64,000 bases of DNA from an uncultured Lachnoclostridium sp. GTDB lineage: Bacteria; Bacillota; Clostridia; Lachnospirales; Lachnospiraceae. The stretch spans positions 19,058 through 83,057 of the forward strand of contig CAMKRZ010000010.1 in assembly GCA_946415315.1 (NCBI GenBank). Reading direction: 5' to 3'. Under the pieces are notes generated by a model that was not told where the DNA came from, searched no databases, and saw only the letters and a list, made by a program, of their open reading frames with translations. Of this stretch, positions 1 through 9,428 are shown piece by piece (the stretch's first letter is position 1; each line of letters begins with the position of its first letter). The translations under genes and the position numbers were made by a program.

Positions 1-11
1 AGAGGTAGCCT

Positions 12-683
12 ATGATCACTGCGGTAGTTTTTGATATGGACGGCGTGCTGTTCGACACGGAGCGGCTGTGTCAGACGTGCTGGCTCAAGCTGGCCGAGGA
101 GGACGACATCCCCCATATGCCGGAGGTGTATGCGCTGTGCATCGGCGTCAACGCACAGACGACGGAGCGCATCGTGTATGAGAACTACGGGAAGGATTTT
201 CCGTACGAGGAGTACTGCCGGCGCACAAGCGCCATGTACAACCAATACATTGAGGAGAACGGCGTGCCGGTGAAGAACGGCGTTCGTGAGACGCTTGCAG
301 CGCTCTCCGCGGCGGGGCTGAAGATCGCGGTTGCGTCCTCGACAAGGCGCGAGAAGGTGCTTTGTCATCTGGAAAATGCGGGGATCGCGCAGTACTTCGA
401 GGCGGTGATCGGCGGTGACACGGTGACGCACTCGAAGCCTCACCCCGAGATCTTCCTTACGGCCTGCGAAGCGCTCGGCGTTGAGCCGGAGAAGGCGATC
501 GCGGTGGAGGACTCGCACAACGGGATCCGCGCGGCGCACGCGGCCGGAATGGCGCCTGTGATGGTGCCGGACCTTCTGCCGGTGACGGAGGAGATGCGGA
601 AGTTGTCAGCGTATGTCGCTGAGGACATGAATGACGCCTGCGCATGGATGCTCGCGGCGGCAGGAAAAGAACGAGATAAGTAG
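12..683 (+). CDS. HAD-superfamily hydrolase, beta-phosphoglucomutase-like
   Basis: Cytosolic HAD phosphatase or phosphomutase of the beta-phosphoglucomutase/phosphatase subfamily, 223 aa, a normal length. Motif I is FDMDGVLFDTE with nucleophile D8 and acid/base D10. The helical cap follows, then motif II (VASSTRREK), the motif III lysine in HSKPHPEIF, and motif IV AVEDSHNGIRAA. These HADs act on sugar phosphates or nucleotides; the substrate cannot be read from sequence. The ATG follows agaggtagcc at the window edge, so the start is plausible and any upstream operon partner is out of view. The 69-bp gap to the next gene shows no terminator. Confidence 0.88.
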   Translation: MITAVVFDMDGVLFDTERLCQTCWLKLAEEDDIPHMPEVYALCIGVNAQTTERIVYENYGKDFPYEEYCRRTSAMYNQYIEENGVPVKNGVRETLAALSAAGLKIAVASSTRREKVLCHLENAGIAQYFEAVIGGDTVTHSKPHPEIFLTACEALGVEPEKAIAVEDSHNGIRAAHAAGMAPVMVPDLLPVTEEMRKLSAYVAEDMNDACAWMLAAAGKERDK

Positions 684-752
684 GATGCCGGAATCGGTAT
701 TCGCGGCAGACGACAATAGAAACCAATGAGAACAGGGGGAGTTGAGACGACA

Positions 753-2438
753 ATGGATTCGAACAAAAACCGTGCAGCAGACGGTGAGGCTGCGGAGGCA
801 AATGTTTCAGACGGCACGGCGATCCGCTCGCTTGCGGAGCGTCGACCTATTTTGCGAAAGAGGATGTTTCTCTATCTGACGGAGTTCTTTGCGGGCATGT
901 CCGTGATGGCGGTCGAGCTCGGCGCGAGCCGCCTGCTGGCGCCGTACTTCAGCTCGTCGCAGATCGTGTGGACGATCATCATCGGCACCATCATGATCGC
1001 GATGGCGCTCGGCAACATTTACGGCGGGCACAGCGCTGACAAAAAGCCCGATCCCGACCGGCTCTACGTGCGCGTGCTGATCGCGGCGGTGTGGATCGCG
1101 CTGATCCCGGTGGTCGGCAAATACATCATCCTCGGCATTTCCGCGCTTCTGATCTTCACGGTGAGCAGCAATTTCCTGGTGATCGCGGGCTTCGCGGCGT
1201 GCATGGTGATCTTCGTGTTCCCGCTGTTTCTGCTCGGAACGGTCACCCCGTCCCTCGTCAAATTCGCGACGGACAACCTCGAGGACAACGGCCGCCTTGT
1301 CGGCAACCTGAACGCGTCCAACACGGTAGGCAGCATTATCGGAACCTTCGTTCCGACGTTCATCAGCATTCCGGCGGTCGGAACGGCGATCACGTTCCTG
1401 ATCTTCGCGGGCATCCTTCTGGCGCTTGTCGCGGTGTACTTCATCACCTCCGGGGTGGCGATGCGGAATGTGAAGAAACTTCCGATAGCGGGGATCATTT
1501 TCCTCGCGTGCTGCATCTTCGGGCACAGCAGCAGTTTCGCTTTCTGGCAGAAGGATCTCACCTACGAGGGCGAGTCGATCTACAACTACCTGCAGGTCTA
1601 TGAGGACGACAAGCAGGTGGTGCTTTCGACAAATGTTCTGTTCGGCGTGCAATCCGTCTATCGAAAGGACGGTGCACTGACCGGAATGTACTACGATTAC
1701 GCGATGGCGGCGCCGTTTCTCGCGGGGATCCATGACCGCGAGGTGCTCTCAATCCTCGTGCTCGGCAACGGGTCGGGAACATTTGCCACGCAGTGCAACC
1801 GGTACTTTGACAACGTGACGGTCGAGGGTGTCGAGATCGACGAGAAGATCACGGAGCTGGCGGAGAAGTATTTTGCGCTGTCCCCGGATGTGAAGGTGAC
1901 AACCTACGACGGGCGCGCGTTTCTGAACGCCGTGGACACGAAGTACGACGTCATCATGGTCGATGCGTACCAGGACATCACGATCCCGTTTCAGATGTCC
2001 TCTGTCGAGTTCTTCACGCTTGTGAAGGATCACCTGACAGACGGCGGTGTGATGGTCGTCAACATGAACATGAAGGGCAGCCGCGAGGACGGGATCAACA
2101 TGTATCTCGCGGATACGATCGCGAGCGTGTTCCCGTGGGTGCGGACGGTCGACGTCATCGGTTCGACGAACCAGGAACTCTTCGCCTGCATGAAGGAGCC
2201 CGCGGATCTTACGGCGCAGATCGCCAAGGAAAATAACGCCACTCTCGCGGAGATGATGAACCTTGTCAGGGATAATCTGCAGCCGTATCAGGCGGGCGAC
2301 CGCATCATGACGGACGACCGGGCGCCGGTGGAACTGCTGGGCATGCGCGTGATCGACGATCTCATCCGCGAGGAAGTGGAATACTACCGGGAAATCTACA
2401 AGAAGGGCGGATTGAAGGCACTGCTGGAGGAGTTTTAG
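753..2438 (+). CDS. membrane-anchored spermidine synthase-like protein
   Basis: 561 aa using ATG 753, which follows the purine run caggggga; the track's start at 726 lies upstream of that run and is less likely. After a short polar N-terminus come about seven hydrophobic helices (roughly residues 30-240). The C-terminal half is a Rossmann methyltransferase/aminopropyltransferase fold with a glycine-rich SAM-site motif (VLGNGSGTFATQ) and a ribose-binding acidic residue in VEGVEIDE. This is the 'fused transporter/spermidine synthase' architecture. The region equivalent to the catalytic aspartates of true spermidine synthases reads VDAYQDITIPFQM, so polyamine synthesis is not assured. Product unknown; membrane location confident. 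Confidence 0.82.
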   Translation: MDSNKNRAADGEAAEANVSDGTAIRSLAERRPILRKRMFLYLTEFFAGMSVMAVELGASRLLAPYFSSSQIVWTIIIGTIMIAMALGNIYGGHSADKKPDPDRLYVRVLIAAVWIALIPVVGKYIILGISALLIFTVSSNFLVIAGFAACMVIFVFPLFLLGTVTPSLVKFATDNLEDNGRLVGNLNASNTVGSIIGTFVPTFISIPAVGTAITFLIFAGILLALVAVYFITSGVAMRNVKKLPIAGIIFLACCIFGHSSSFAFWQKDLTYEGESIYNYLQVYEDDKQVVLSTNVLFGVQSVYRKDGALTGMYYDYAMAAPFLAGIHDREVLSILVLGNGSGTFATQCNRYFDNVTVEGVEIDEKITELAEKYFALSPDVKVTTYDGRAFLNAVDTKYDVIMVDAYQDITIPFQMSSVEFFTLVKDHLTDGGVMVVNMNMKGSREDGINMYLADTIASVFPWVRTVDVIGSTNQELFACMKEPADLTAQIAKENNATLAEMMNLVRDNLQPYQAGDRIMTDDRAPVELLGMRVIDDLIREEVEYYREIYKKGGLKALLEEF

Positions 2439-2470
2439 AAATTTTATTTATGAACATGGGGGAAAATTAC

Positions 2471-3145
2471 ATGAAACTTTTTCGGAAGCGAGCCGTGATC
2501 GTGGTTTTGGCTCTGCTCATTCTCTGCGGCATCGGAGCGATATCCGTGTATTTTCAATATCAGCACACATCGACGAAACGGTTGCCGGACCGTTACAGCG
2601 GACATATTGAGAAGATTCGCTGCGAGACGGATCACGACGGAGACGGCGTGGACGATCAGACCGACATTCTGGACGGTGCGTGGACGTATCTGAATGAAAA
2701 GCGCCCGAAATACAAGAGCGTTTATTACGCGGCGACCGGCTGGTCGAACGATGAGTACGGCGTATGCACGGATGTGGTCGCCTATGCGCTTCTGGCCGCG
2801 GGGTACAACCTGCAGGAGCTCGTCGACGCGGACATCAAGGCGCACCCGGACGATTACGACATCGAGGAGCCGGATGCGATGATCGATTTCCGGCGTGTGC
2901 GCAATCTGATCGTGTATTTCCGGCATACGGCGATCTCACTGACGACGGACACTTCGAAGATCGCGGAGTGGCAGGGCGGCGACATCGTCATTTACAAAAG
3001 TCATATCGGACTTGTCTCGGACCGTCGGAACAAGGACGGCGTTCCGTATCTGATCCACCACAGCGGCGTGTGGCAGAGCCGCTACGAGGAGGATATGCTG
3101 GCGAGCTGGGGCGAGCCGGTGGGACATTTCCGGATTTCTCAATAG
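2471..3145 (+). CDS. DUF1287-like secreted NlpC/P60-type protein
   Basis: 224 aa starting at ATG 2471, which sits just after the gggggaa Shine-Dalgarno; the track start at 2450 lies upstream of that site. Residues 5-27 are a single hydrophobic N-terminal segment (uncleaved anchor or signal). The rest resembles DUF1287/YijF-type proteins, an NlpC/P60-like fold, with a possible Cys-His pair in YGVCTDVV and KSHIGLVSDRR and a later HHSG. Such proteins are thought to act on the cell wall or exported substrates; the activity is not established. Gene 3173 follows after 27 bp. Confidence 0.72.
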   Translation: MKLFRKRAVIVVLALLILCGIGAISVYFQYQHTSTKRLPDRYSGHIEKIRCETDHDGDGVDDQTDILDGAWTYLNEKRPKYKSVYYAATGWSNDEYGVCTDVVAYALLAAGYNLQELVDADIKAHPDDYDIEEPDAMIDFRRVRNLIVYFRHTAISLTTDTSKIAEWQGGDIVIYKSHIGLVSDRRNKDGVPYLIHHSGVWQSRYEEDMLASWGEPVGHFRISQ

Positions 3146-3172
3146 ACAGTGCAACAGGAGGAGATCACGCCC

Positions 3173-4711
3173 ATGGACAATGTTAACCCTCTCACCCGTA
3201 CGGATTATCCGGATCCCGATGTGATCCGCGTGGATGACACCTACTACATGGTGAGCACGACGATGTATTATATGCCGGGCGGCGTGATCCTGCGATCCTA
3301 CGATCTGGCCAACTGGGAGATCACGGCGTATCTGTTCGATGAACTCGATGGCACACCCGCGGAACGTCTTCAGGACGGGCAGAACTGCTACGGCAAGGGC
3401 ATGTGGGCGGCGAGCCTGCGGTACCATGAGGGACGGTTCTATGTCATTTTCGTAAGCCATGGTCAGGAAAATACGCATCTCTTCACGGCGACCGATATCG
3501 CCGGTCCCTGGGAGCACCGCCGCATCCGCGGGTATTTTCATGACTGCTCGCTGTATTTTGCGGAGGACGGACGAAAGTTCCTTGTCTCCGGCAATACGGA
3601 GATTCACCTGACGGAGCTGTCGGAGGACATGACGGCGCCGAAGGAGGGCGGCATCGACAAGGTGATCGTGCGCGATGACCGCGAGAAGGTGTTCCTCGGA
3701 TACGAAGGCGCGCATCTCTATAAGATTGACGGGCGGTATGTTCTTGCGCTGATCCACTGGCCGAAGGAGACACAGAGGCGCACTGAGGCGGTGTTCATCA
3801 GCGATACCATCGACGGGGATTACGTTGGGCGCGACCTGTTCTGGGACGACGGCGGCTACTGCGGACAGGGAATCGCCCAGGGCGGCCTTGTGGACACGCC
3901 GGACGGGCGGTGGTTCGCCGTTTTGTTCCGAGACTCCGGCGCGGTCGGAAGAATCCCGATGCTTGTGCCGGTGACGTGGAAGGACGGCTGGCCGGTGTAT
4001 GGGGACGACGGTCTGCTGCCCGAGAAGATTGATGTTGTGAGCACAAGACCGGGGTATGAATATGCGCCGCTTTTCGTGTCAGATCGGTTCGACAGTCCTG
4101 AGATCAAGCCGCAGTGGCAGTGGAACCATGTGCCGGATCACGAGAGATGGTCAATCCTGCCGGAGGGCGGACTTGCGATCACGACCGGCGCCGTGTGCGC
4201 GAACCTGACGCAGGCGAGAAATACGCTCACACAGCGGATGCGTTTCCCCGATTGCGAGGCGGAGGTCACTGTGGATGCCTCTGGGCTTACCGACGGCGAT
4301 TTTGCCGGAATGTGCGCTCTGCAGGGCGCGTACATGGCGGTGGGAATCCTCAGGGAGAACGGGCGTAAACTTCTCGCCGTGATCGAGAGGAAGGAGCCTT
4401 CGAAGGGCTTCGGGATCGGCGGCAACGACACGGAGCCGGGTGAGGTGACGTACCGCGAGGAGATCGCGGGGGACGTCATAACCGTCGGGATCCGTGCGGA
4501 CTTTTGGCAAATGAAGGACACGGCGGTTGCGTTCGTGAAGCGCAGCAAAAGGGATGCGGTTCACGGAAGCGGCGAGGCGGAGATCGTCGGCGAGCCGCAC
4601 AAGCTGTATTTCCGGCTGGATCATTTTACGGGGGCGCGGTTCGGACTCTGTGCGTTCTCGAGCGTAACGCCGGGAGGCACGGCGGTGTTCAAGGAGTTTG
4701 TGTATCGCTGA
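3173..4711 (+). CDS. glycoside hydrolase family 43 (beta-xylosidase/arabinofuranosidase type)
   Basis: 512 aa from ATG 3173, preceded by aggagg; the GTG at 3149 lies upstream of that site and is rejected. The N-terminal ~300 residues are a GH43 five-bladed propeller: an initial YPDPDVIRVDDTYYMVST strand carrying the catalytic-base aspartate, the FHDCSLYF region, and the general-acid glutamate probably in the blade that follows YEGAHLYK. A C-terminal beta-sandwich (residues ~310-512) matches the GH43_C2 type seen in xylosidases. There is no signal peptide, so it probably acts on imported xylo- or arabino-oligosaccharides. It heads a hemicellulose block with genes 4794 and 6617. Exact specificity undetermined. 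Confidence 0.88.
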   Translation: MDNVNPLTRTDYPDPDVIRVDDTYYMVSTTMYYMPGGVILRSYDLANWEITAYLFDELDGTPAERLQDGQNCYGKGMWAASLRYHEGRFYVIFVSHGQENTHLFTATDIAGPWEHRRIRGYFHDCSLYFAEDGRKFLVSGNTEIHLTELSEDMTAPKEGGIDKVIVRDDREKVFLGYEGAHLYKIDGRYVLALIHWPKETQRRTEAVFISDTIDGDYVGRDLFWDDGGYCGQGIAQGGLVDTPDGRWFAVLFRDSGAVGRIPMLVPVTWKDGWPVYGDDGLLPEKIDVVSTRPGYEYAPLFVSDRFDSPEIKPQWQWNHVPDHERWSILPEGGLAITTGAVCANLTQARNTLTQRMRFPDCEAEVTVDASGLTDGDFAGMCALQGAYMAVGILRENGRKLLAVIERKEPSKGFGIGGNDTEPGEVTYREEIAGDVITVGIRADFWQMKDTAVAFVKRSKRDAVHGSGEAEIVGEPHKLYFRLDHFTGARFGLCAFSSVTPGGTAVFKEFVYR

Positions 4712-4793
4712 GAAAAGGGTTGTACTCGCTGTTCCCGCGGGGGTGCGGGACGGTGATGATATACACGCAGATTACGAACAGACGGAGGAAGGT

Positions 4794-6533
4794 ATGGGGC
4801 ATTACAACAATTTCAAAACGGTGGTGTACATTCCCGCGGAGGTTGCGCAGAAACTGACCGCGGAGAAACTTGCGAGCGACTGGGCGTGGATTGAGAAGTA
4901 CATCGGGCTTGACAAGGTGTATCTGGAGACGCACAGGAACAACATCGATGTTCCGGCGGAGCATCTGCGGATGATCAGGGATTTCCTCGAGAGCAAGGGC
5001 GTGATCGTCTCCGGCGGGATCACCACGACAATCAATGATTTCGATGGCGCCGAGGGCGGCAAACAGCGGCTGTTCGGCACGTTCTGCTACACGGATCCTG
5101 CGATGCGCGCACGGCTCAAAGAGATCTCCGAGTACACGGCAGGGCTGTTCGACGAGATTATTCTGGACGACTTTTATTTTACGAACTGCACGTGTGAGCG
5201 GTGCATCCGCGAGAAGGGCAACCGGGACTGGGTGACGTTCCGGCGCGAGCTGATGAAGGATGTCTCGGAGAACCTTGTAGTGGGACCCGCGAAGGCTGTG
5301 AACCCGAAGGTCCGGATGATCATCAAATACCCGAACTGGCGCGAGTCATATCATTTTACGGGGTATGTGCCTGAGGTGCAGCGGGATATCTTCGACGCGA
5401 CGTACACCGGGACGGAGACGAGAAGCCCGCAGTACACGGATCAGCATTTGCCGGAGTATCTGAGCTACTCTCTGGTCCGCTATATGGAAAATGCGTGGCC
5501 CGGCCGGAACGGCGGCGGTTGGTTCGACACGTACGCATGCTGGTCGATCGACCGTTACCTTGAGCAGGCGTATCTTACCGCGTTTGCGCAGGCGAAGGAA
5601 CTGATGCATTTCCAGTGGAGCGACCTGATCGAGAACCCGATGCTCTCGGCGATGGCGCTGCAGCTCGGCAAGATCGACAAACTGATGGACGGCATCGGCA
5701 AGGCGTGCGGTGTGCCTGTGTACATTCCGTTCGCGTCGAGTGGGGAAAATCATCTCGAGATGCGGTTCGGCATGCTCGGACTTCCGATGGAGCCGACGCC
5801 GTTCTTCCCGGAGGGAGCAGCGAGCATGCTCCTCACCGAGAGCTCGCTGGCGGACGAGGATATTGTGGAGAAACTCGAACAATACGTCCGCGAGGGCGGC
5901 AATGCTGTCGTTACGACCGGGTTCTTCCGCGGGGCGGAGGAGAAACTTCGTGCGGCGGGACTTACCGAGGCACGGCTTTCCGGACGGAGCATTCCGGTGA
6001 CGCGTTACCAGGTGACCGGCGACTTCGCGGGATTTATCGAGCATCGAAAGACGATGTTCTTCCCGGAGATCGTTCACGGCAACAATGACTCGTGGTCGCT
6101 CTTAAACGGCGGCGACGGGGACACCCACAGCGCGCTTGTGCTGCGCCGCGCGTACGGAAAGGGACGGTTGTACATCGCGGCAATCCTGGACGGTGACAGC
6201 GGACTTTACGAGATGCCGAAGGCAGCCGTCGATGTCATCAAGAGAATTCTTACCGGCGGCGAGTATGTGTCCGGAAGAAACGTATCCGCGTTCACGTACG
6301 ACAGCGGTAGAATACTGCTGTATCGCTATGTTAAGGCAGATCTGAGACCGGAGAAGGTGACGCTTTATACCGAGCGGAAGAAGGCTGTTCTTGTCGACGA
6401 TCTGACCGGCATGAAGTATCCTTCTCACGAGGTGAGACGCTGGGAGGACTTCCGTCCGAGCGGCGGATCCTCGGCAGAGGTTTTGCTGCAGCCGGGTAAG
6501 TTTACAAAGGTGCACTGGGAAACCGAAGAGTAG
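4794..6533 (+). CDS. putative TIM-barrel glycoside hydrolase with glutaminase-like C-domain
   Basis: 579 aa from ATG 4794, directly after gacggaggaaggt; the track's 4698 start overlaps the upstream gene's end. I cannot assign a CAZy family. The first ~330 residues look like a beta/alpha barrel: LDKVYLETHR, then GVIVSGGITTTI, then an acidic strand end (DEIILDDFYF) typical of catalytic carboxylates, then a CTCERC cysteine pair. Residues ~350-480 resemble the class-I glutamine-amidotransferase-like domain of GH42-type enzymes (EQYVREGGNAVVTTGFF), followed by a small beta domain. No signal peptide. Lying between GH43 and GH10 genes, it probably acts on a xylan-derived oligosaccharide. Confidence 0.6.
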   Translation: MGHYNNFKTVVYIPAEVAQKLTAEKLASDWAWIEKYIGLDKVYLETHRNNIDVPAEHLRMIRDFLESKGVIVSGGITTTINDFDGAEGGKQRLFGTFCYTDPAMRARLKEISEYTAGLFDEIILDDFYFTNCTCERCIREKGNRDWVTFRRELMKDVSENLVVGPAKAVNPKVRMIIKYPNWRESYHFTGYVPEVQRDIFDATYTGTETRSPQYTDQHLPEYLSYSLVRYMENAWPGRNGGGWFDTYACWSIDRYLEQAYLTAFAQAKELMHFQWSDLIENPMLSAMALQLGKIDKLMDGIGKACGVPVYIPFASSGENHLEMRFGMLGLPMEPTPFFPEGAASMLLTESSLADEDIVEKLEQYVREGGNAVVTTGFFRGAEEKLRAAGLTEARLSGRSIPVTRYQVTGDFAGFIEHRKTMFFPEIVHGNNDSWSLLNGGDGDTHSALVLRRAYGKGRLYIAAILDGDSGLYEMPKAAVDVIKRILTGGEYVSGRNVSAFTYDSGRILLYRYVKADLRPEKVTLYTERKKAVLVDDLTGMKYPSHEVRRWEDFRPSGGSSAEVLLQPGKFTKVHWETEE

Positions 6534-6616
6534 ACGCACAGATGAAACAGCAGTAATTGCGCAGGATTTTGACAACTGACCTGCGACCATATAAAAATGA
6601 GGAACAGGAGAAAAAC

Positions 6617-7870
6617 ATGAGTCTTGACCACAGAAAAGCAACGAGAAAAGTAAAGGTGACGAATGCGCAGGGACAGGCGCTGGCCAACGCGAAACTTCGC
6701 CTTCATCAGACCAACCATGAGTTTTTGTTCGGCTGCGGCGCATTTGATTTTATGCCGTATCTGCTGAGTATGAACGCGGATGAGGTTCCGCTGAACCGGC
6801 CGGAGCGCTTCCGCCTGGATCCGGAGGTTCTCAAAAAGAAGATCGACCAGTGGCTTGCGGTGTACAACTACGGTACGCTGCCGTTCTACTGGGGCATGTT
6901 CGAGCGCGAGGAGGGCAAGCCCAACACGGAAAATATGCTCAAGACCGCGAAATTCATGCAGGAGAAGGGCATCACCGTCAAGGGACATCCGCTGTGCTGG
7001 CACACGGTCTGCGCGGACTGGCTCCTCAAGTACGACATTGACACGATCTACGAGAAACAGATGAACCGCATCACGCGCGAGGTCACGGACTTCAAGGGTG
7101 TGATCGACATCTGGGACGCGATCAACGAGGTCGTGATCATGCCGATCTTCGACAAATACGACAATGCCGTGACGCGCCTGTGCAACAAGTTCGGCCGCGT
7201 CGGCCTCATCAAGAGAGTGTTCGATCAGGCGAAGGCGGCGAATCCCGACGCGATGCTCCTGATCAATGATTTCAACACGTCGATCTCGTACGAAATCCTG
7301 ATCGACGGCTGCCTCAATGCAGGCGTTCCGATCAGCGCGATCGGCATCCAGTCGCATCAGCACCAGGGCTACTGGGGCGCCGCGAAGGTGGAGGAGGTGC
7401 TGAAGCGCTACGAGCACTTCGGACTGCCGATCCATTTTACGGAAAATACGCTGATCTCCGGAGATCTTATGCCGGCGCACATTGTGGATCTCAACGACTG
7501 GCAGGTGCCGGAGTGGCCGACCACGCCCGAGGGAGAGGAGCGGCAGCGCAGGGAGATGGAGGAGATGTACCGCATTCTCTTCGACCATCCGCTCGTGGAA
7601 GCGATCACGGGATGGGATTTCACGGATGGTGCATGGCTCGGCGCACCGAGCGGCGTGCTCCGCAGGGACGGCTCCGCGAAGCCTTCGTACGAGATGCTCA
7701 AGGATCTCATCAGAGGCGAGTGGTGGACCGACTGCGAGGTGACGACGGACGAGGCGGGTGTTGTGACGCTCACGGGCTTCAAGGGTGACTATGAGCTTTC
7801 GGACGGCACGAAGACGGTTGCGATCGATCTTCGTGAGACAAGCGAGGCTGAGGAAACCGTTGTCCTGTAA
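6617..7870 (+). CDS. endo-1,4-beta-xylanase, GH10
   Basis: 417 aa from ATG 6617 after aacaggagaaaaac. A short N-terminal beta region (residues ~8-45) leads into a GH10 (beta/alpha)8 barrel: KGHPLCWH, the acid/base glutamate in IWDAINEVV, GIQSHQHQGYWG, and the nucleophile glutamate in PIHFTENT. GH10 enzymes cleave internal beta-1,4 bonds in xylan and xylo-oligomers. No signal peptide is present, so it likely works intracellularly on imported oligosaccharides beside the GH43 enzyme. The C-terminal ~40 residues form a small beta extension. The nucleophile motif reads FTEN rather than the usual ITELD, marking a divergent GH10. Confidence 0.9.
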   Translation: MSLDHRKATRKVKVTNAQGQALANAKLRLHQTNHEFLFGCGAFDFMPYLLSMNADEVPLNRPERFRLDPEVLKKKIDQWLAVYNYGTLPFYWGMFEREEGKPNTENMLKTAKFMQEKGITVKGHPLCWHTVCADWLLKYDIDTIYEKQMNRITREVTDFKGVIDIWDAINEVVIMPIFDKYDNAVTRLCNKFGRVGLIKRVFDQAKAANPDAMLLINDFNTSISYEILIDGCLNAGVPISAIGIQSHQHQGYWGAAKVEEVLKRYEHFGLPIHFTENTLISGDLMPAHIVDLNDWQVPEWPTTPEGEERQRREMEEMYRILFDHPLVEAITGWDFTDGAWLGAPSGVLRRDGSAKPSYEMLKDLIRGEWWTDCEVTTDEAGVVTLTGFKGDYELSDGTKTVAIDLRETSEAEETVVL

Positions 7871-7894
7871 CAAAAGGATCGGAGCGCGATAAGA

Positions 7895-9409
7895 GTGAAA
7901 AACGGGAAACTGAGAAATCTGAGTCTGGGGGTATGGGTGATCCTTCTCGGGGTCATCCTCATGATCCCCGGATATGTGTATATCATGAGCGTCGGGGACG
8001 AGTATGAGTACCGGCAGAACATCAATGAGGAGGGTGTGCTGCATATCTCCTTCGATGAGGAGAGGCCGGAGGACGCGGAGCGGATCGAGGTCGTGAGCGC
8101 GGAGCTCACGGGCGGCGAGGCGGTCATTCGCGTCCGCTCAAAACAAAAATCCGGCAAGGTTTATGTTCTGTTCGCGTCGGAGGCGGAGGTACAGGAGGAC
8201 ATTACGCATATCGCTGTGCTGTATGTTCATCGCAACGGTGTGATCACGAGCGGGGACTTCTTCGGAGACTGCACCGGCATGCTGGCAGTGAATATCGGTT
8301 TCTGTGTCTATCTCGCCGTTCTTCTCGGAATGTTGATCGCAAAGCTGCGAAGAAGCCTTAGGAGTAACCTGTACCGGTACCGGAATATCCTGTATTTCGG
8401 TCTGGTGATCTTTCTGTCGGCCGTGTTTCTTTTCCAACTGATGTATCTGAAATATCGGAACGGCGCGATCGGAATGCTGGAGTCGGCGAAAAATGTTGCG
8501 AGAACGATGGCTGTCGTTTCCTTCCCGCTGATCGCCGTCACGGCGATCATGGTCACCGTGAGCAACATTCAGCTGATCCGCAAAGAGGGACGCACATGGC
8601 GCAACATGCTCGGCTGCATCCTTGGCATTTTCATGGGAATCCTCGCGCTGATGCCGGAGATACTCAACCTGTTCCTTCAAAGGGCGACGTGGATCGATGT
8701 GCACAACTATTCGGGAGTGGGGCGGTTTGTCGCCGAGTTCCTGGATTATACATGCGGAACGATGGCGGCGTACCTCGAGTGTATCCTGCTCGGAACGATC
8801 ATCGTGAGCGTCAAGGCGGCGCGACGGATACCCGCGTTTGACAAGGATTATATCATTATTCACGGTTCACAGATCCGCAAGGACGGCACGCTCACGAAGC
8901 TTCTGCAGTCCCGCGCGGACCGCGCGATCGAGTTCGCTTCGATGCAGAAGGCGGCGACCGGCAAGGATATCACGTTCGGTCCGTCCGGCGGCAAGGGCAG
9001 CGACGAGGTGATCTCCGAGGGTGAGGCGATCCGGAACTATCTGCTTGAGCAGGGAATCCCGGAGGAGCAGATCCTTGTGGAAGACAAGTCGGTTGATACC
9101 GCGGAAAATCTCAAACTGTCCGCGGAGCTGATCCGGGCTCAGGAGAATGGGGAGCAGGCGAAGATCGCGTTCGCCACGACCAACTATCATGTGTTTCGCG
9201 CCGGCATGCTCGGAACCTCGCAGGGGCTTGACATCGAAGGCATCGGAAGCCGCACGAAGCGGTATTTCTGGGTCAACGCGTTCGTGCGAGAGTTCATCGC
9301 GACGATCTACGAGGAGCGCAAGCGTCACGCGTTTATGATGGGCATGATGATCCTGCTCGGACTGGCGCTGGTCGTGATGCTTTACATATCCAATGTGGTG
9401 TTGTCATAA
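7895..9409 (+). CDS. multi-pass membrane protein with C-terminal DUF218/YdcF domain
   Basis: 504 aa, GTG start after aaaggatcggagcg. One N-terminal helix (residues ~9-29), an extracytoplasmic beta-rich stretch, then about five more helices to residue ~305. The C-terminal ~170 residues are a DUF218 (YdcF/SanA-type) domain: YIIIHGSQIRKDGTLTKLLQSR, then VEDKSVDTAENL, then FATTNYHVFRAG. A final hydrophobic helix closes the protein. DUF218 proteins are linked to cell-envelope barrier functions, but the reaction is unsettled. It lies 24 bp after the xylanase and 19 bp before the deacetylase, so it is likely co-transcribed with both. Confidence 0.82.
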   Translation: MKNGKLRNLSLGVWVILLGVILMIPGYVYIMSVGDEYEYRQNINEEGVLHISFDEERPEDAERIEVVSAELTGGEAVIRVRSKQKSGKVYVLFASEAEVQEDITHIAVLYVHRNGVITSGDFFGDCTGMLAVNIGFCVYLAVLLGMLIAKLRRSLRSNLYRYRNILYFGLVIFLSAVFLFQLMYLKYRNGAIGMLESAKNVARTMAVVSFPLIAVTAIMVTVSNIQLIRKEGRTWRNMLGCILGIFMGILALMPEILNLFLQRATWIDVHNYSGVGRFVAEFLDYTCGTMAAYLECILLGTIIVSVKAARRIPAFDKDYIIIHGSQIRKDGTLTKLLQSRADRAIEFASMQKAATGKDITFGPSGGKGSDEVISEGEAIRNYLLEQGIPEEQILVEDKSVDTAENLKLSAELIRAQENGEQAKIAFATTNYHVFRAGMLGTSQGLDIEGIGSRTKRYFWVNAFVREFIATIYEERKRHAFMMGMMILLGLALVVMLYISNVVLS

Positions 9410-9428
9410 TCGGTTTACGGAGGGATTT

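Noticed and set aside
807-1733. Long minus-strand ORFs over real genes (308 aa here; also 6425-8044, 12931-14325, 53947-55788)
   Set aside because: They are antisense shadows of clearly conserved + strand genes, rich in R, H and D from reverse-complemented GC-biased codons, with no family motifs or ribosome binding sites.
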